A stretch of DNA of 64,000 bases, taken from NCBI GenBank assembly GCA_963813555.1, contig CAWEZX010000007.1, forward strand, positions 1 through 64,000, in the 5' to 3' direction. This document shows positions 34,577 through 43,570 of this stretch, piece by piece. Positions within the stretch are counted from its first letter, which is position 1. Each line of letters opens with the position of its first letter. The notes beneath the pieces were generated by a model. It worked only from the letters and a program-made list of their open reading frames with translations, made no database searches and was not told the DNA's origin. Made by a program: the position numbers and the translations under genes. This stretch comes from Roseiarcus sp963813555. Its GTDB lineage: Bacteria; Pseudomonadota; Alphaproteobacteria; Rhizobiales; Beijerinckiaceae.

Positions 34577-34731
34577 CCCGGGCGCGCCATTTCAGCATCG
34601 TCGCGAGCTTCGCTCAATAAGTTGACGATGCCAACGAGCTAGGGATAGAAACCCATTTATAGTTTGCATTGACTTTTTTAACATGGTACCTCAGAAACTG
34701 AGCAATATACATCACTTCTGATGCGATTCGC

Positions 34732-34981
34732 ATGATAACTGCGGGCCAAATGCGCGCTGCGCGAGCATTGCTCGGAATTGATCAACGCAAGCTTGCTGAA
34801 TTGTCCGGGCTGTCCCTGCCCACGATTTCAGCGCATGGAAGCCAGCGAGGACACGATCCGCGGCAACGTCGAATTGTTGATGAAGCTTGTCGCCGCGTTC
34901 GACGGCGCGGGTATCGAATTGATCCCCGAGGGCGCGACCAGCCCAGGGGGCGGTCGCGGTGTGCGGCTGAGGGCGCGATGA
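34732..34981 (+). pseudogene. XRE-type HTH regulator, one extra base
   Basis: An 82-residue Cro/C1-type regulator if one T is removed. AGQMRAARALLGIDQRKLAE and LSGLSLPTI are in the first frame; QRMEASEDTIRGNVELLMKL and AFDGAGIELIPEG are in the next. The frame breaks at GATTTC (34824-34829), where GATTC would restore PTIQRME. Its TGA overlaps the ATG of hyfB (ATGA), so the two are translationally coupled, and the protein is a likely regulator of the operon. The extra T falls in a GANTC site, as in three other genes here, so it may be a sequencing artefact. Confidence 0.8.
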
Positions 34982-36984
34982 TGGCGGTCGTCCTCATCCT
35001 CTACTGCGTCGCGGTGCTGCTCGCCACGAGCGTTCTGGCAGTGTGGCTTGCGCCCCCGGGAAGACCCATCGTCTACGGCGCAAGCCTTGTTGCTTCGCTG
35101 CTGTCGCTTGGCGCCGCGCTAGATGTGCTGCTCGGCGGCGCCGCTGGCTCGTCCGTCAGCCTGCCGCTCGGCCTGCCGTGGCTCGGCGCGCATTTCCGCA
35201 TCGACGCGCTCGCCGCTTTCTTTCTGGTCGTAGTCAATCTCGGCGGCGCGGCAGCAAGCCTGTTCGCGCTCGGCTATGGTCGTCGTGAGGAAGCGCCGCA
35301 GCGCGTGTTGCCGTTCTATCCCTCTTACCTCGCCGCAATGAACCTCGTCTTGCTGGCTGACGATGCCTTTAGCTTTCTGGCTGCCTGGGAGTTCATGTCG
35401 CTCACCTCATGGGCGCTGGTGGTGGCGCACCACAAGGAACCGGAGAACATCCGCGCGGGTTACATTTATCTGTTGATGGCCAGCTTCGGCACGCTGGCCC
35501 TGCTGCTCGCTTTCGGCCTGCTCGCCGGCGGCAACGGCGCCTACGCGTTTGCGGCGATGCGCGCGGCGCACCCGTCCGCCGGACTCGCCGCGCTGGTGTT
35601 GATCTTCGCGCTCGCCGGCGCCGGCTCAAAGGCCGGCGTAGTGCCGCTCCATGCTTGGCTGCCGCTCGCGCATCCGGCCGCGCCCAGTCATGTTTCCTCT
35701 CTGATGAGCGCCGTGATGACAAAGGTTGCGGTGTACGGTTTCATTCGCATCGTGTTCGACCTGCTGGGACCGCCTGATTGGTGGTGGAGCATGCTTGTGC
35801 TCGCCGTCGGCGGCGTCACCACGGTGATGGGCGTGCTGTATGCGCTGATGCAGCACGATCTCAAGCGCCTCCTTGCCTACCACACGGTGGAGAACATCGG
35901 CATTATCTACATCGGGCTTGGCCTCGCGCTGGCGTTCGAGGCGTATGGCATGCCTTTGGCCGCCGCGCTGGCGCTGACCGCAGGCTTGTTTCATGTATTC
36001 AACCATTCCGTCTTCAAGAGTTTGCTGTTCTTCGGCGCCGGCGCCGTGCTCAATTCAACGGGCGAAAGGGACATGGAGCATCTCGGCGGGCTCATCCACC
36101 GCATGCCGCACACGGCTTTCGTGTTTCTCGTCGGCTGCGTTGCGATCTCGGCGCTGCCGCCGCTCAATGGTTTCGTGTCGGAATGGCTGACGTTCCAGGC
36201 CATCCTGCTCAGCCCGCAATTGCCGTCGTGGGGATTGAAATTCATGGTTCCCGCCGTTGGCGCACTGCTGGCGCTGTCGGCGGCATTAGCGGCGGCGTGC
36301 TTCGTCAAGGCGTTCGGCATAAGTTTCCTCGGCCGCCCCCGCACGCCCTCCGCCGCGCAGGCGAAAGAGACCGATACCAATTCGCTCGCCGCGATGTATT
36401 TTCTGGCCGCGCTCTGCCTCGTCGCCGGCATCCTGCCAGGCCTGTTCATCGACGCGCTGGCGCCGGTGACCAAGAGCCTGGTCGGCGTCAGCATGCCGTA
36501 TCAGGCCGGCGTGGAATGGCTCTCGATCGTTCCGATCGCCGAAAGCCGCAGCTCCTATAACGGGCTGTTGGTGTTCCTCTTTGTTCTGATGTCCGGTTCG
36601 ATCACGGCCTTTGCCATTCATCGACTGGCCTCGAATAGGCTGCGGCGCGCGCCGGCCTGGGATTGCGGCTACCCTGACGCCAGTCCAGCGACGCAATATA
36701 CGGCGTCGAGCTTCGCTCAGCCGATCCGCCGTGTTTATGGCGCAACCGTGTTCCGCGCGCGTGAGATCGGCGAAATGCCGCCGCCCGGCTCGACCGCACC
36801 GGCCCGGTTCCATGTCGATCTCCGCGACCTAATCTGGGACTTCGCCTATGCGCCGATCGCCATCGGCATCGCCTTTACGACTGAACACCTGGACGTCCTG
36901 CAATTCCTCACCATTCGCAGCTATCTCGCGCTGGTGTTCACGGCCCTAGTGTTGCTGCTTCTGGTGCTAGCGATATGGCCTTGA
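34978..36984 (+). CDS. hyfB: HyfB-like proton-pumping membrane subunit
   Basis: 668-residue antiporter-type subunit related to NuoL and HyfB. It has about 15 hydrophobic helices; the Proton_antipo_M core reads WEFMSLTSWALVV, AGSKAGVVPLHAWLPLAHP and HVSSLMSAVMTKVAVYG, then HDLKRLLAYHTVENIGII and LFHVFNHSVFKSLLFFGAG, with the buried Lys and Glu residues used in proton transfer. An extended C-terminus follows, as in HyfB. The start is ATG-ATG at 34978/34981. It overlaps the XRE stop by 4 bases and hyfC by 10. It should couple the complex's redox reaction to ion movement. Confidence 0.9.
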   Translation: MMAVVLILYCVAVLLATSVLAVWLAPPGRPIVYGASLVASLLSLGAALDVLLGGAAGSSVSLPLGLPWLGAHFRIDALAAFFLVVVNLGGAAASLFALGYGRREEAPQRVLPFYPSYLAAMNLVLLADDAFSFLAAWEFMSLTSWALVVAHHKEPENIRAGYIYLLMASFGTLALLLAFGLLAGGNGAYAFAAMRAAHPSAGLAALVLIFALAGAGSKAGVVPLHAWLPLAHPAAPSHVSSLMSAVMTKVAVYGFIRIVFDLLGPPDWWWSMLVLAVGGVTTVMGVLYALMQHDLKRLLAYHTVENIGIIYIGLGLALAFEAYGMPLAAALALTAGLFHVFNHSVFKSLLFFGAGAVLNSTGERDMEHLGGLIHRMPHTAFVFLVGCVAISALPPLNGFVSEWLTFQAILLSPQLPSWGLKFMVPAVGALLALSAALAAACFVKAFGISFLGRPRTPSAAQAKETDTNSLAAMYFLAALCLVAGILPGLFIDALAPVTKSLVGVSMPYQAGVEWLSIVPIAESRSSYNGLLVFLFVLMSGSITAFAIHRLASNRLRRAPAWDCGYPDASPATQYTASSFAQPIRRVYGATVFRAREIGEMPPPGSTAPARFHVDLRDLIWDFAYAPIAIGIAFTTEHLDVLQFLTIRSYLALVFTALVLLLLVLAIWP

Positions 36985-37931
36985 TCCGCGATTTCGCTTT
37001 GCAAGGCGCGGAGATGCTGCTGGTGCTGCTGCTGAGCCCACTGCTCACCGGCTTTGTGCGCAAGGTGAAAGCGCGATTGTTGCGCCGAAAAGGCCCACCG
37101 CTAATACAACCTTATCACGACCTGATCCGGCTGATGCATAAGGACGTGGTGCTGGCAGAGGGCGCCTCTTGGCTGTTCCGCGTCATTCCCTACATCATTT
37201 TCGTCGGCACCTGGGTGGCGGCCTCGCTGGTGCCGACTTTCCGCACCGGCTTGCTGTTTTCCTGGTCGGCAGACCTGATTGCTATCATTGCGCTGCTCGG
37301 CAGCGCGCGCTTCTTCCTGGCGCTTGCCGGCCTCGATGCCGGCACGAGCTTCGGCGGGATCGGCTCAAGCCGCGAGGTGATGATCGCTTCGCTCTCCGAG
37401 CCGGCGATGCTGATGATCGTCTTCACGCTGGCGCTGGTGGCCGGCTCCACGCAGCTTTCCACCATGGCCGCTTTCATGGCGTCGGGCGAGGAGGGCTTGC
37501 GGGTTTCCCTGGGCCTCGCCCTGCTCGCGCTGATCATGGTGGCGATCGCCGAAAACGCGCGCATCCCGATCGACAATCCGGCCACGCATCTTGAACTCAC
37601 CATGGTGCACGAGGCGATGGTGCTGGAATATTCCGGCCGGCATCTCGCATTGATCGACCTGTCGTCCGAACTCAAGCTCTTGCTCTATGTCTCGGTGATC
37701 GGGTGCCTGTTCATGCCTTGGGCCATCGCCGGACCGGACGCCAGCCCGCGCGCCATCGCGATCGGGCTCGCGGCCTACGTTGCGAAGCTCGTGGTCGGCG
37801 GCTTCCTGCTGGCCGTGTTCGAAACGGCGATCGCCAAAATGCGCGTATTCCGGGCACCCGCTTTCCTCGGCGCCGCGCTGATGCTCGGCCTGCTCGGCAC
37901 ATTGCTGCTGTTCGTCTCGCGGAGCCTGTAG
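36975..37931 (+). CDS. hyfC: HyfC-like membrane subunit (NuoH family)
   Basis: 318 residues, eight predicted helices. Family signatures of NuoH/HyfC are visible: RRKGPPLIQPYHDLIRLMHK in the first loop, GLDAGTSFGGIGSSREVMI, and AENARIPIDNPATHLELTMV, which forms the contact with the peripheral arm, followed by YSGRHLALIDLSSELKLL. This subunit anchors the soluble large/small pair to the membrane and starts the proton path. It overlaps hyfB by 10 bases and is followed by hyfE after three bases. Confidence 0.92.
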   Translation: MALIRDFALQGAEMLLVLLLSPLLTGFVRKVKARLLRRKGPPLIQPYHDLIRLMHKDVVLAEGASWLFRVIPYIIFVGTWVAASLVPTFRTGLLFSWSADLIAIIALLGSARFFLALAGLDAGTSFGGIGSSREVMIASLSEPAMLMIVFTLALVAGSTQLSTMAAFMASGEEGLRVSLGLALLALIMVAIAENARIPIDNPATHLELTMVHEAMVLEYSGRHLALIDLSSELKLLLYVSVIGCLFMPWAIAGPDASPRAIAIGLAAYVAKLVVGGFLLAVFETAIAKMRVFRAPAFLGAALMLGLLGTLLLFVSRSL

Positions 37932-37934
37932 ACG

Positions 37935-38597
37935 ATGCACAGCATCGCCTTCGACATCGCTCACATGCTGGCCGGCTCGCTGGTGTTGGTAAGCTTCATG
38001 CAGCTTTATCAGGATCGACTCTACGCGCTGCTCAATACGTTCGCGCTGCATGCCTTCATTTTGGCGGCGTCGGTCGCATGGCAGGCTTTCATCCAGGACG
38101 CACCGCATCTCTACCTGACGGCGGTGATTGCCCTGGTGTTCAAGGCCATCGTCATCCCGGTGGCCTTGCACCGAATCATCGTCAAGCTCGGCATCCACCG
38201 CGAGATCGAGACCGTGGTCGGCGTCGGGCCCACGATGCTGCTCGGCATGGGGCTGGTTGCGCTGTCCATGGTGGTGATGCTGCGGGTGACCGCCGACGCC
38301 GACCCGCTGGCGCGCGAGGATCTCGCCTTCGCGCTGTCGGTGGTGCTGCTCGGCCTCCTGATGATGGTGACCCGCCGCAACGCGGTGAGCCAGGTGATCG
38401 GCTTCATGTCGTTGGAGAATGGGCTGGTGCTGGCGGCGACGGGCGCTAAGGGCATGCCGCTGGTGGTCGAGATCAGCGTCGCCTTCTCGGTGCTGATCGC
38501 CTTCATCGTCATCGGCATCTTCCTGTTCCGCATTCGCGAACGCTTCGACACTGTGGACATGCAGGCGATGGACCGTTTTCGCGGGGAGCAGCGATGA
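37935..38597 (+). CDS. hyfE: HyfE-like membrane subunit (NuoK-related)
   Basis: 220 residues with about six or seven helices. The C-terminal half holds the NuoK-like signature RRNAVSQVIGFMSLENGLVL, with the conserved Glu, followed by the last helix LIAFIVIGIFLFRIRERF. The N-terminal half (LVLVSFMQLYQDRLYALLN) is the extra segment of HyfE-type subunits. Its stop overlaps the ATG of hyfF by ATGA. Confidence 0.88.
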   Translation: MHSIAFDIAHMLAGSLVLVSFMQLYQDRLYALLNTFALHAFILAASVAWQAFIQDAPHLYLTAVIALVFKAIVIPVALHRIIVKLGIHREIETVVGVGPTMLLGMGLVALSMVVMLRVTADADPLAREDLAFALSVVLLGLLMMVTRRNAVSQVIGFMSLENGLVLAATGAKGMPLVVEISVAFSVLIAFIVIGIFLFRIRERFDTVDMQAMDRFRGEQR

Positions 38598-40034
38598 GGT
38601 TCGACGCGCTCGAGGCGGTCTTGCTCATTCCTCTGATGGCGGCCGCGCTTCTGGCAACCCTGCCTGGCTATCGGCTCACAGCGGGGCTCAATGTCGTGGC
38701 CGCCTTCCTGACATTCCTCGCCGCCGCGTCGCTGTTCGTGGCCCAGCCTGCGTCCCGCGACTATCTGCTGGTGGATGACCTCAACAAGGTCTTTATCGTG
38801 CTCACGACATTTGTCGCCTTCACGACCAGCGTGTTCAGCGCGAGCTATATTGGCCACGAGATCGAGATCGGCCGGCTGACGCCGGCGTCGGTGCGCTTCT
38901 ATCACGCCATGTATCAGGTGCTGATGTTCGCCATGAACTTGGCGCTGGTGGCCAACAATATCGGGTTGATGTGGGTTGCGATCGAAGTCGCCACCCTCAC
39001 CACCGTGCTGATGGTTGGCGTTTATCGCACGCATGAGGCGCTGGAAGCGGCCTGGAAATATTTCATCCTCGGCAGCGTTGGCATCGCGCTGGCGCTGTTT
39101 GGCACCATCCTTGTCTACATGGCGGCGCGGCCGGTTATCGGCGAGGGCCTTTACGCCATGGTGTGGACCGTGCTGGTCGCACATGCGGCGAAATTCGATC
39201 CCGCTTTACTCAATGTCGCCTTCGTATTCCTGCTGCTCGGCTACGGCACCAAAGTGGGCCTGGCCCCGCTGCACGCCTGGCTGCCGGACGCCCACGCGGA
39301 AGGTCCGACACCGATCTCGGCGGTGCTTTCGGGTCTGCTGCTGAATGTCGCGCTCTACGCGTTGTTGCGCTTCAAGATGCTGCTTGCCGTCAACCCTGCG
39401 GCGCTCGCGCCAGGACCGCTGATGGTGACGATGGGGCTCATCTCCTGCGTCTTCGCCGCGCTGATGCTTTATCGGCGGCGCGACATCAAACGCATGTTCG
39501 CCTATTCCTCTATCGAGCACATGGGCATCATCGTGTTCGCCTTCGGCATGGGCGGCCCGCTCGCCAATTTTGCCGGTCTGTTGCATATGACCATGCATTC
39601 GCTGACCAAGTCGGCGATTTTCTTCTCGGTCGGCCACATCGCACAGGTCAAGGGCACGCAGAAGATTGCCGACATGGGCGGGCTGACAGTGACCCATCCG
39701 GTGCTCGGCTGGAGTTCTCGTGCTCGGCGTCGTGGCGATCGCCGGGCTTCCGCCGCTCGGCATATTCATGAGCGAGTTTCTGGTGTTGAGCTCGACTTTC
39801 GCGCGCCAACCGTGGCTGGCGGCGATTCTCGCGCTCGGGATTCTGGTCGCCCTCGGCGGCTTGTTCTCGCTGCTCAACAGGATTGCCTTCGGCGAGGCGC
39901 GCGGACCGACCGCGCCAGCGCACGCCTCCTACCTGCCGATGTTCGCCCATTTCGCCATCGTATTCGTCGCGGGAATCTACCTGCCGCCGCAGCTGGTCAC
40001 CGGCTTCCGGAGCGTCGCCAGGCTGTTGGGATAG
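38594..40034 (+). pseudogene. hyfF: HyfF-like antiporter subunit, one extra base
   Basis: NuoN/HyfF-type ion-translocating subunit. Frame one from 38594 reads through LGYGTKVGLAPLHAWLPDAH and RRRDIKRMFAYSSIEHMGII to HPVLGWS near 39715. The rest, LVLGVVAIAGLPPLGIFMSE to the stop at 40034, is in the next frame. Removing one T from GAGTTC (39712-39717) restores a 479-residue protein across GWSLVLG. Everything else is normal, and the next gene starts four bases after the stop. Either the gene is freshly inactivated or the base is an error; the GANTC context shared with three other genes favours the latter. Confidence 0.88.
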
Positions 40035-40038
40035 CGTC

Positions 40039-41547
40039 ATGGGTGTGCTCGACACCATCAAGGTCCGTGAACAGGTCGAACGGCGCCGGCCCTGGCCACG
40101 CGCGATCGTGGGAGACGAGGGCTGGCGGCAGGCGATCGAACTTCTGGCGGACGGCCATTGCACAATGCTCGGCCTGTGGGGCGACGCTCCGGCCGTGCAC
40201 ATGGCCTTGCTCGACGAGACTTCCAGCGATATCGCCGTCATGAGCTACATCTGCGCGGACGGGACTTATCCGAGCGTCGGCGCGCGGCATCCGCCGGCGA
40301 TTCGTCTCGAACGCGCCATCCGAGATCTGTATGGCCTCGATGCGATCGGCGCGCCCGATACGCGCACTTGGCTCGATCTCGGATTCTGGGACGTGCGCCA
40401 CCCGCTTGGCGACCGCACAGCTGCGCGCAAGCCGGAACCTTATGCGTTCTTGCCGGCGGAGGGCGAAGGCCTGCATCAGATTCCCGTGGGCCCGGTGCAT
40501 GCCGGAATTATCGAGCCGGGGCATTTCCGTTTCACCGCCAATGGCGAATACTTGGTGCGGCTGGAACAGCGGCTCGGCTATGTGCACAAGGGCATCGAAT
40601 CACTGATGCGCGGCGCCACGCTTGACGCCGCCGCAAAGCTTGCCTCGCGCACTTCCGGCGACAGCGCCGTCGCTTATGCTTACGCCTTTGCGCAAGCCAC
40701 CGAAGCCGCGCTGCAGGTCACGCCGCCACCGCGCGCGCTCTACCTGCGCGCGCTGATGGCCGAGCTCGAGCGGCTGGCGAACCACTTCGGCGACATCGGC
40801 GCCATCTGCAACGACGCCGCGTTCGCGCTGATGCATGCGCAAACCGGCATTCTGCGCGAGCGCTGCTTGCGCGCGGCCGAGGTCTGCTTCGGCCACCGGC
40901 TGATGATGGACGTCATTGCGCCGGGCGGCGTCGCGCGCGATATGGCGGCTGACGGTCCGGCGCAGTTGCGTGCGCTGCTCGTCGAATTCCGCAAGGTGTT
41001 TCCGCGGCTGATCGAGCTGTACGACAACACCGCTTCGCTGCAGGACCGCACCGTCGCCACCGGCATTGTGAAGCCGACCTTCGCGCGCCAGTTCGGCGCC
41101 GGTGGCTATGTCGGACGCGCTTCGGGCCGTAGCTTCGATGCGCGGCGCGCTCCCGGCTACGCGCCCTATCATGATCTCACATTCGAAGTGCCGGTGCTGG
41201 ACGCCGGCGATGTCAACGCGCGGGTGTGGATCCGCATCCGCGAGGTCCAACACAGCCTGACGCTGATCGAACAGATTCTGGCACGCCTCCCCGATGGCCC
41301 GATCGCCGTCGCCGTCAATGGCAACGGAGAAACGTGCGAGGGCCTCGGTCTGGTCGAAGCCTTCCGTGGCGACCTGCTTGTCTGGCTGCGGCTCGACGGG
41401 AGGGGACGCGTGGAGCGCTGCCATTTGCGCGATGCGTCCTGGTTCCAGTGGCCGCTGTTGGAAGCCGCAGTCGAGGGCAACATCGTCGCGGATTTTCCGA
41501 TCTGCAACAAATCATTCAACTGCTCGTATTCCGGACACGACCTTTAG
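40039..41547 (+). CDS. hyfG: HyfG/NuoCD-like large subunit lacking the Ni-Fe cysteines
   Basis: 502 residues: an N-terminal NuoC-like domain (about 1-150) fused to the NuoD/[NiFe]-large-subunit domain. RLGYVHKGIESLMRG is the normal entry to the active-site region, but where hydrogenases have RxCGxC this protein reads KLASRTSGDSAVAYAYAFAQ, and the C-terminal DPCxxC is replaced by NKSFNCSYSGHDL at the very end. There is no CxxC pair anywhere and no C-terminal processing extension. It therefore cannot bind a Ni-Fe centre in the known way. This matches the energy-converting-hydrogenase-related (Ehr) complexes, whose reaction is unknown. The start ATG is at 40039, four bases after hyfF. Confidence 0.88.
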   Translation: MGVLDTIKVREQVERRRPWPRAIVGDEGWRQAIELLADGHCTMLGLWGDAPAVHMALLDETSSDIAVMSYICADGTYPSVGARHPPAIRLERAIRDLYGLDAIGAPDTRTWLDLGFWDVRHPLGDRTAARKPEPYAFLPAEGEGLHQIPVGPVHAGIIEPGHFRFTANGEYLVRLEQRLGYVHKGIESLMRGATLDAAAKLASRTSGDSAVAYAYAFAQATEAALQVTPPPRALYLRALMAELERLANHFGDIGAICNDAAFALMHAQTGILRERCLRAAEVCFGHRLMMDVIAPGGVARDMAADGPAQLRALLVEFRKVFPRLIELYDNTASLQDRTVATGIVKPTFARQFGAGGYVGRASGRSFDARRAPGYAPYHDLTFEVPVLDAGDVNARVWIRIREVQHSLTLIEQILARLPDGPIAVAVNGNGETCEGLGLVEAFRGDLLVWLRLDGRGRVERCHLRDASWFQWPLLEAAVEGNIVADFPICNKSFNCSYSGHDL

Positions 41548-41557
41548 GGCAAAGCCT

Positions 41558-42091
41558 ATGCGCAAGACGCTGATCGAAAGCCTGACGCACGGACCGCTCA
41601 CCGAGCCCGCCCCCCAACCCGATGAAGCCGCTGTCGCCGAGCTAACGCAGAGCGTCAACCGCGCCGCCCACACGAGGCTCGGTCGGTCTTTATCGATCCG
41701 CCATGTCGATGCCGGCTCATGCAACGGCTGCGAGCTGGAAATCCATGCGCTCAGCAATGCCTTCTACGATCTCGAACGTTTCGGCCTGCGCTTTGTCGCC
41801 TCGCCTCGCCACGCCGACGTGCTGACAGTAACCGGGCCGGTCACCAAAAACATGCGCGAGGCGCTTGAGCGGACGTACGCCGCAACTCCCGAGCCCAAGT
41901 GGGTGGTGGCGATCGGAGACTGTGCCCTGAATGGGGGTTGTTTCGCAGAAAGCTACGCTATTGCGGGCAGCGTCTCGCAAGTGATCCGAGTCGACCTGCA
42001 CATACCGGGCTGTCCTCCGTCCCCATTGGACATCCTGAAAGGCCTGCTGGCGCTTCTACAATCCGCGAATTTGAAATCCGGAGCGATCTGA
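41558..42091 (+). CDS. hyfI: HyfI/NuoB-like small subunit with one Fe-S cluster
   Basis: 177 residues. Cysteines for the proximal 4Fe-4S cluster are complete: CNGC (in AGSCNGCELE), the Cys in GDCALNGG and the Cys in PGCPPSP. The rest is the NuoB fold (FVASPRHADVLTVTGPVTKN). It partners the large subunit and connects it to the membrane arm. Since the cluster ligands are kept while the large subunit lost its metal site, electron transfer is probably still used. It starts at ATG 41558, ten bases after hyfG. No ferredoxin-like HyfA/HyfH or HyfD gene is present in the operon. Confidence 0.9.
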   Translation: MRKTLIESLTHGPLTEPAPQPDEAAVAELTQSVNRAAHTRLGRSLSIRHVDAGSCNGCELEIHALSNAFYDLERFGLRFVASPRHADVLTVTGPVTKNMREALERTYAATPEPKWVVAIGDCALNGGCFAESYAIAGSVSQVIRVDLHIPGCPPSPLDILKGLLALLQSANLKSGAI

Positions 42092-42100
42092 CGGGGGAAG

Positions 42101-42583
42101 ATGCGGTGGTTATTTCGTGCCGGCTTCGTAGCAGCTTTGGCTCAGATATTGGCCGTTACGGCGGCAACTGTCGCTGTCACGATCGCGCTTCGCTGTGGCC
42201 TGATGATACCGGCGTCAGGCGCAGCAGAATTGGAGCTGCAATCAGCAGTCCGTCTCTTGCTGTGCATCGATCTCTTGCTCGCTGTCGGCATTGCGCTCAC
42301 GCGAAACCGGTTCATCGACCAGACCTCTGCGCGAATTCGTGAAGCAGCCCGTCGCTTTTATCCGCCTGCGCCCGATCGTGCATGCAAAGCTCTTTTCGTT
42401 CAGCTGGGGGCCGCTTCTGCCGGTCTTGCCGTTCTTGCTCTTCGTCCGCCCCCCGGGTTGTTGATCCAGGCGGCTGACACGTGGGGATGGGGTCCGGCGG
42501 TAATGCTGATGTGGCCGGGCGTGATAAGCGTCGGCGTTGCTGCCTTCGGCGCGAATGCACACGCGGCTCGCAGGGCGTTCTAG
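42101..42583 (+). CDS. small membrane protein following hyfI, unknown
   Basis: 160 residues, starting nine bases after hyfI with GGGGGAAG before the ATG, so it is cotranscribed. Predicted helices lie at about 5-30 (FVAALAQILAVTAATVAVTI), 48-66 (LLLCIDLLLAVGIAL), 98-118 and 128-150. A basic loop between helices two and three (RNRFIDQTSARIREAARRF) would be cytoplasmic. I recognise no family. It may be an accessory membrane subunit, or the start of something cut off by the IS6 170 bases further on. Confidence 0.55.
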   Translation: MRWLFRAGFVAALAQILAVTAATVAVTIALRCGLMIPASGAAELELQSAVRLLLCIDLLLAVGIALTRNRFIDQTSARIREAARRFYPPAPDRACKALFVQLGAASAGLAVLALRPPPGLLIQAADTWGWGPAVMLMWPGVISVGVAAFGANAHAARRAF

Positions 42584-42751
42584 CTGCGCTGACATACCTA
42601 ACGCCAGAAGAGGTCGACACGCGTTATCGAGTGATTTGCTTGTGACTGACAGGTCAAGTCGGCCCTTGACCTCCGGCTGTAGCAGACGCTGCCGTTTTCC
42701 GGGTTTCGCTCATGGCACGCCCCTCGGTCGCAGTCACATTAGCACGTAAAC

Positions 42752-43570
42752 GGCATCGTCAACTTATTGAGCGAAGCTCGCGACGATGCTGAAATGGAGC
42801 GCCCGGGCTATGCAGCGATCTGGACGCCGGCAATGTCCTTCCACGCGTTCAGCGCGTCGGCGCGAAGCGCTCGATAGTCAGATGCTGAGAGGGCGTGGCG
42901 GGGAAAGTGGAAGAGGTTGGCGATGGGATCATGGATCGAGATGAAGCGCTGCAGTTGCCGCGGCGATTTGAACCGCTTCATGATCCGCTCTCGCCGCCTC
43001 GTTGGCTGATGGGAATTTTCGGCCCGATTATTGAGTCCCTTATGCTGGCGATGCTCGAACTTCATGCCCATGTCCGTGCGCGCGGCGCCGTAAGAACCGA
43101 GCTTATCGGTGACCAAGACACGCGGAGCGCGGGCCTGTTTGCGGACGAGCTTGCGAAGCAGGCGTTCGGCGGCGCCTCGGTCGCGGCGACTCTGAACCAA
43201 AGCGTCGAGGACAAAGCCGTCCTGATCGACGGCGCGCCAAAGCCAGTGCTTTTCACCATTGATGGCGACCACGACCTCATCGAGATGCCACTTGTCGCCG
43301 AATTGCGGCGCGCGCCGGCGCACTTCGTTGGCGAAGTCTCGGCCGAATTTCTCAGCCCAACGCCGGACGGTTTCGTGACTGACGATCATACCGCGGGCGG
43401 CCAGAAGATCTTCGACCATTCTCAGGCTGAGAGGGAAACGGAAATAGAGCCAAACCGCATGGGCGATGACCTCAGCGGGAAAGCGATGACCACGATAGCA
43501 GGAATTTGACGTCTGGCTCATCGCCGCCAACTAGCCCAAAACCATCGACAAATCGTCAACGTGACAGTCC
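42752..43570 (-). mobile_element. IS6 family element copy 2, complete, 819 bp
   Basis: Ends GGCATCGTCAACTTATTG at 42752 and, in reverse complement, GGACTGTCACGTTGACG at 43570. Orientation is opposite to copy 1, so the two face each other across the hyf operon. The 8-bp flanks do not match (ACGTAAAC and TAGTTCGA), so it did not arrive here by a simple single insertion. Confidence 0.9.
42808..43521 (-). CDS. IS6 family transposase, copy 2
   Basis: 237 residues, with the same DDE triad as copy 1 (KWHLDEVVV, LVTDKLGSY, LNNRAENSH). Visible differences from copy 1 are RRWAEKFG for RRWVEKFG, QSRRDRG for QSCRDRG and RKLVRKQ for RKLLRKQ. Intact, and without the IS630 that sits in copy 1, so it could supply transposase to both copies. 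Confidence 0.94.
   Translation of the reverse strand: MSQTSNSCYRGHRFPAEVIAHAVWLYFRFPLSLRMVEDLLAARGMIVSHETVRRWAEKFGRDFANEVRRRAPQFGDKWHLDEVVVAINGEKHWLWRAVDQDGFVLDALVQSRRDRGAAERLLRKLVRKQARAPRVLVTDKLGSYGAARTDMGMKFEHRQHKGLNNRAENSHQPTRRRERIMKRFKSPRQLQRFISIHDPIANLFHFPRHALSASDYRALRADALNAWKDIAGVQIAA

Larger units (their letters stand above)
32328..34632 (+). mobile_element. IS6 family element copy 1, carrying an IS630 inside
   Basis: The left end begins GGACTGTCACGTTGACG and the right end, in reverse complement, GGCATCGTCAACTTATTG. Removing the IS630 (32367-33850) and one TA leaves exactly 819 bases, the same length as copy 2 at 42752-43570. The insertion lies between the left end and the transposase start, so it separates the gene from the element's outer end but does not break the gene. 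Confidence 0.9.

Noticed and set aside
40039..41547. Annotation as an active [NiFe] hydrogenase large subunit
   Set aside because: Both cysteine pairs that bind Ni-Fe are absent and there is no C-terminal processing site, so a hydrogenase call would mislead.
42594..42650. Possible excisionase-like HTH fragment (YLTPEEVDTRYR)
   Set aside because: Only about twelve residues look familiar before a stop; too short to call a gene remnant.
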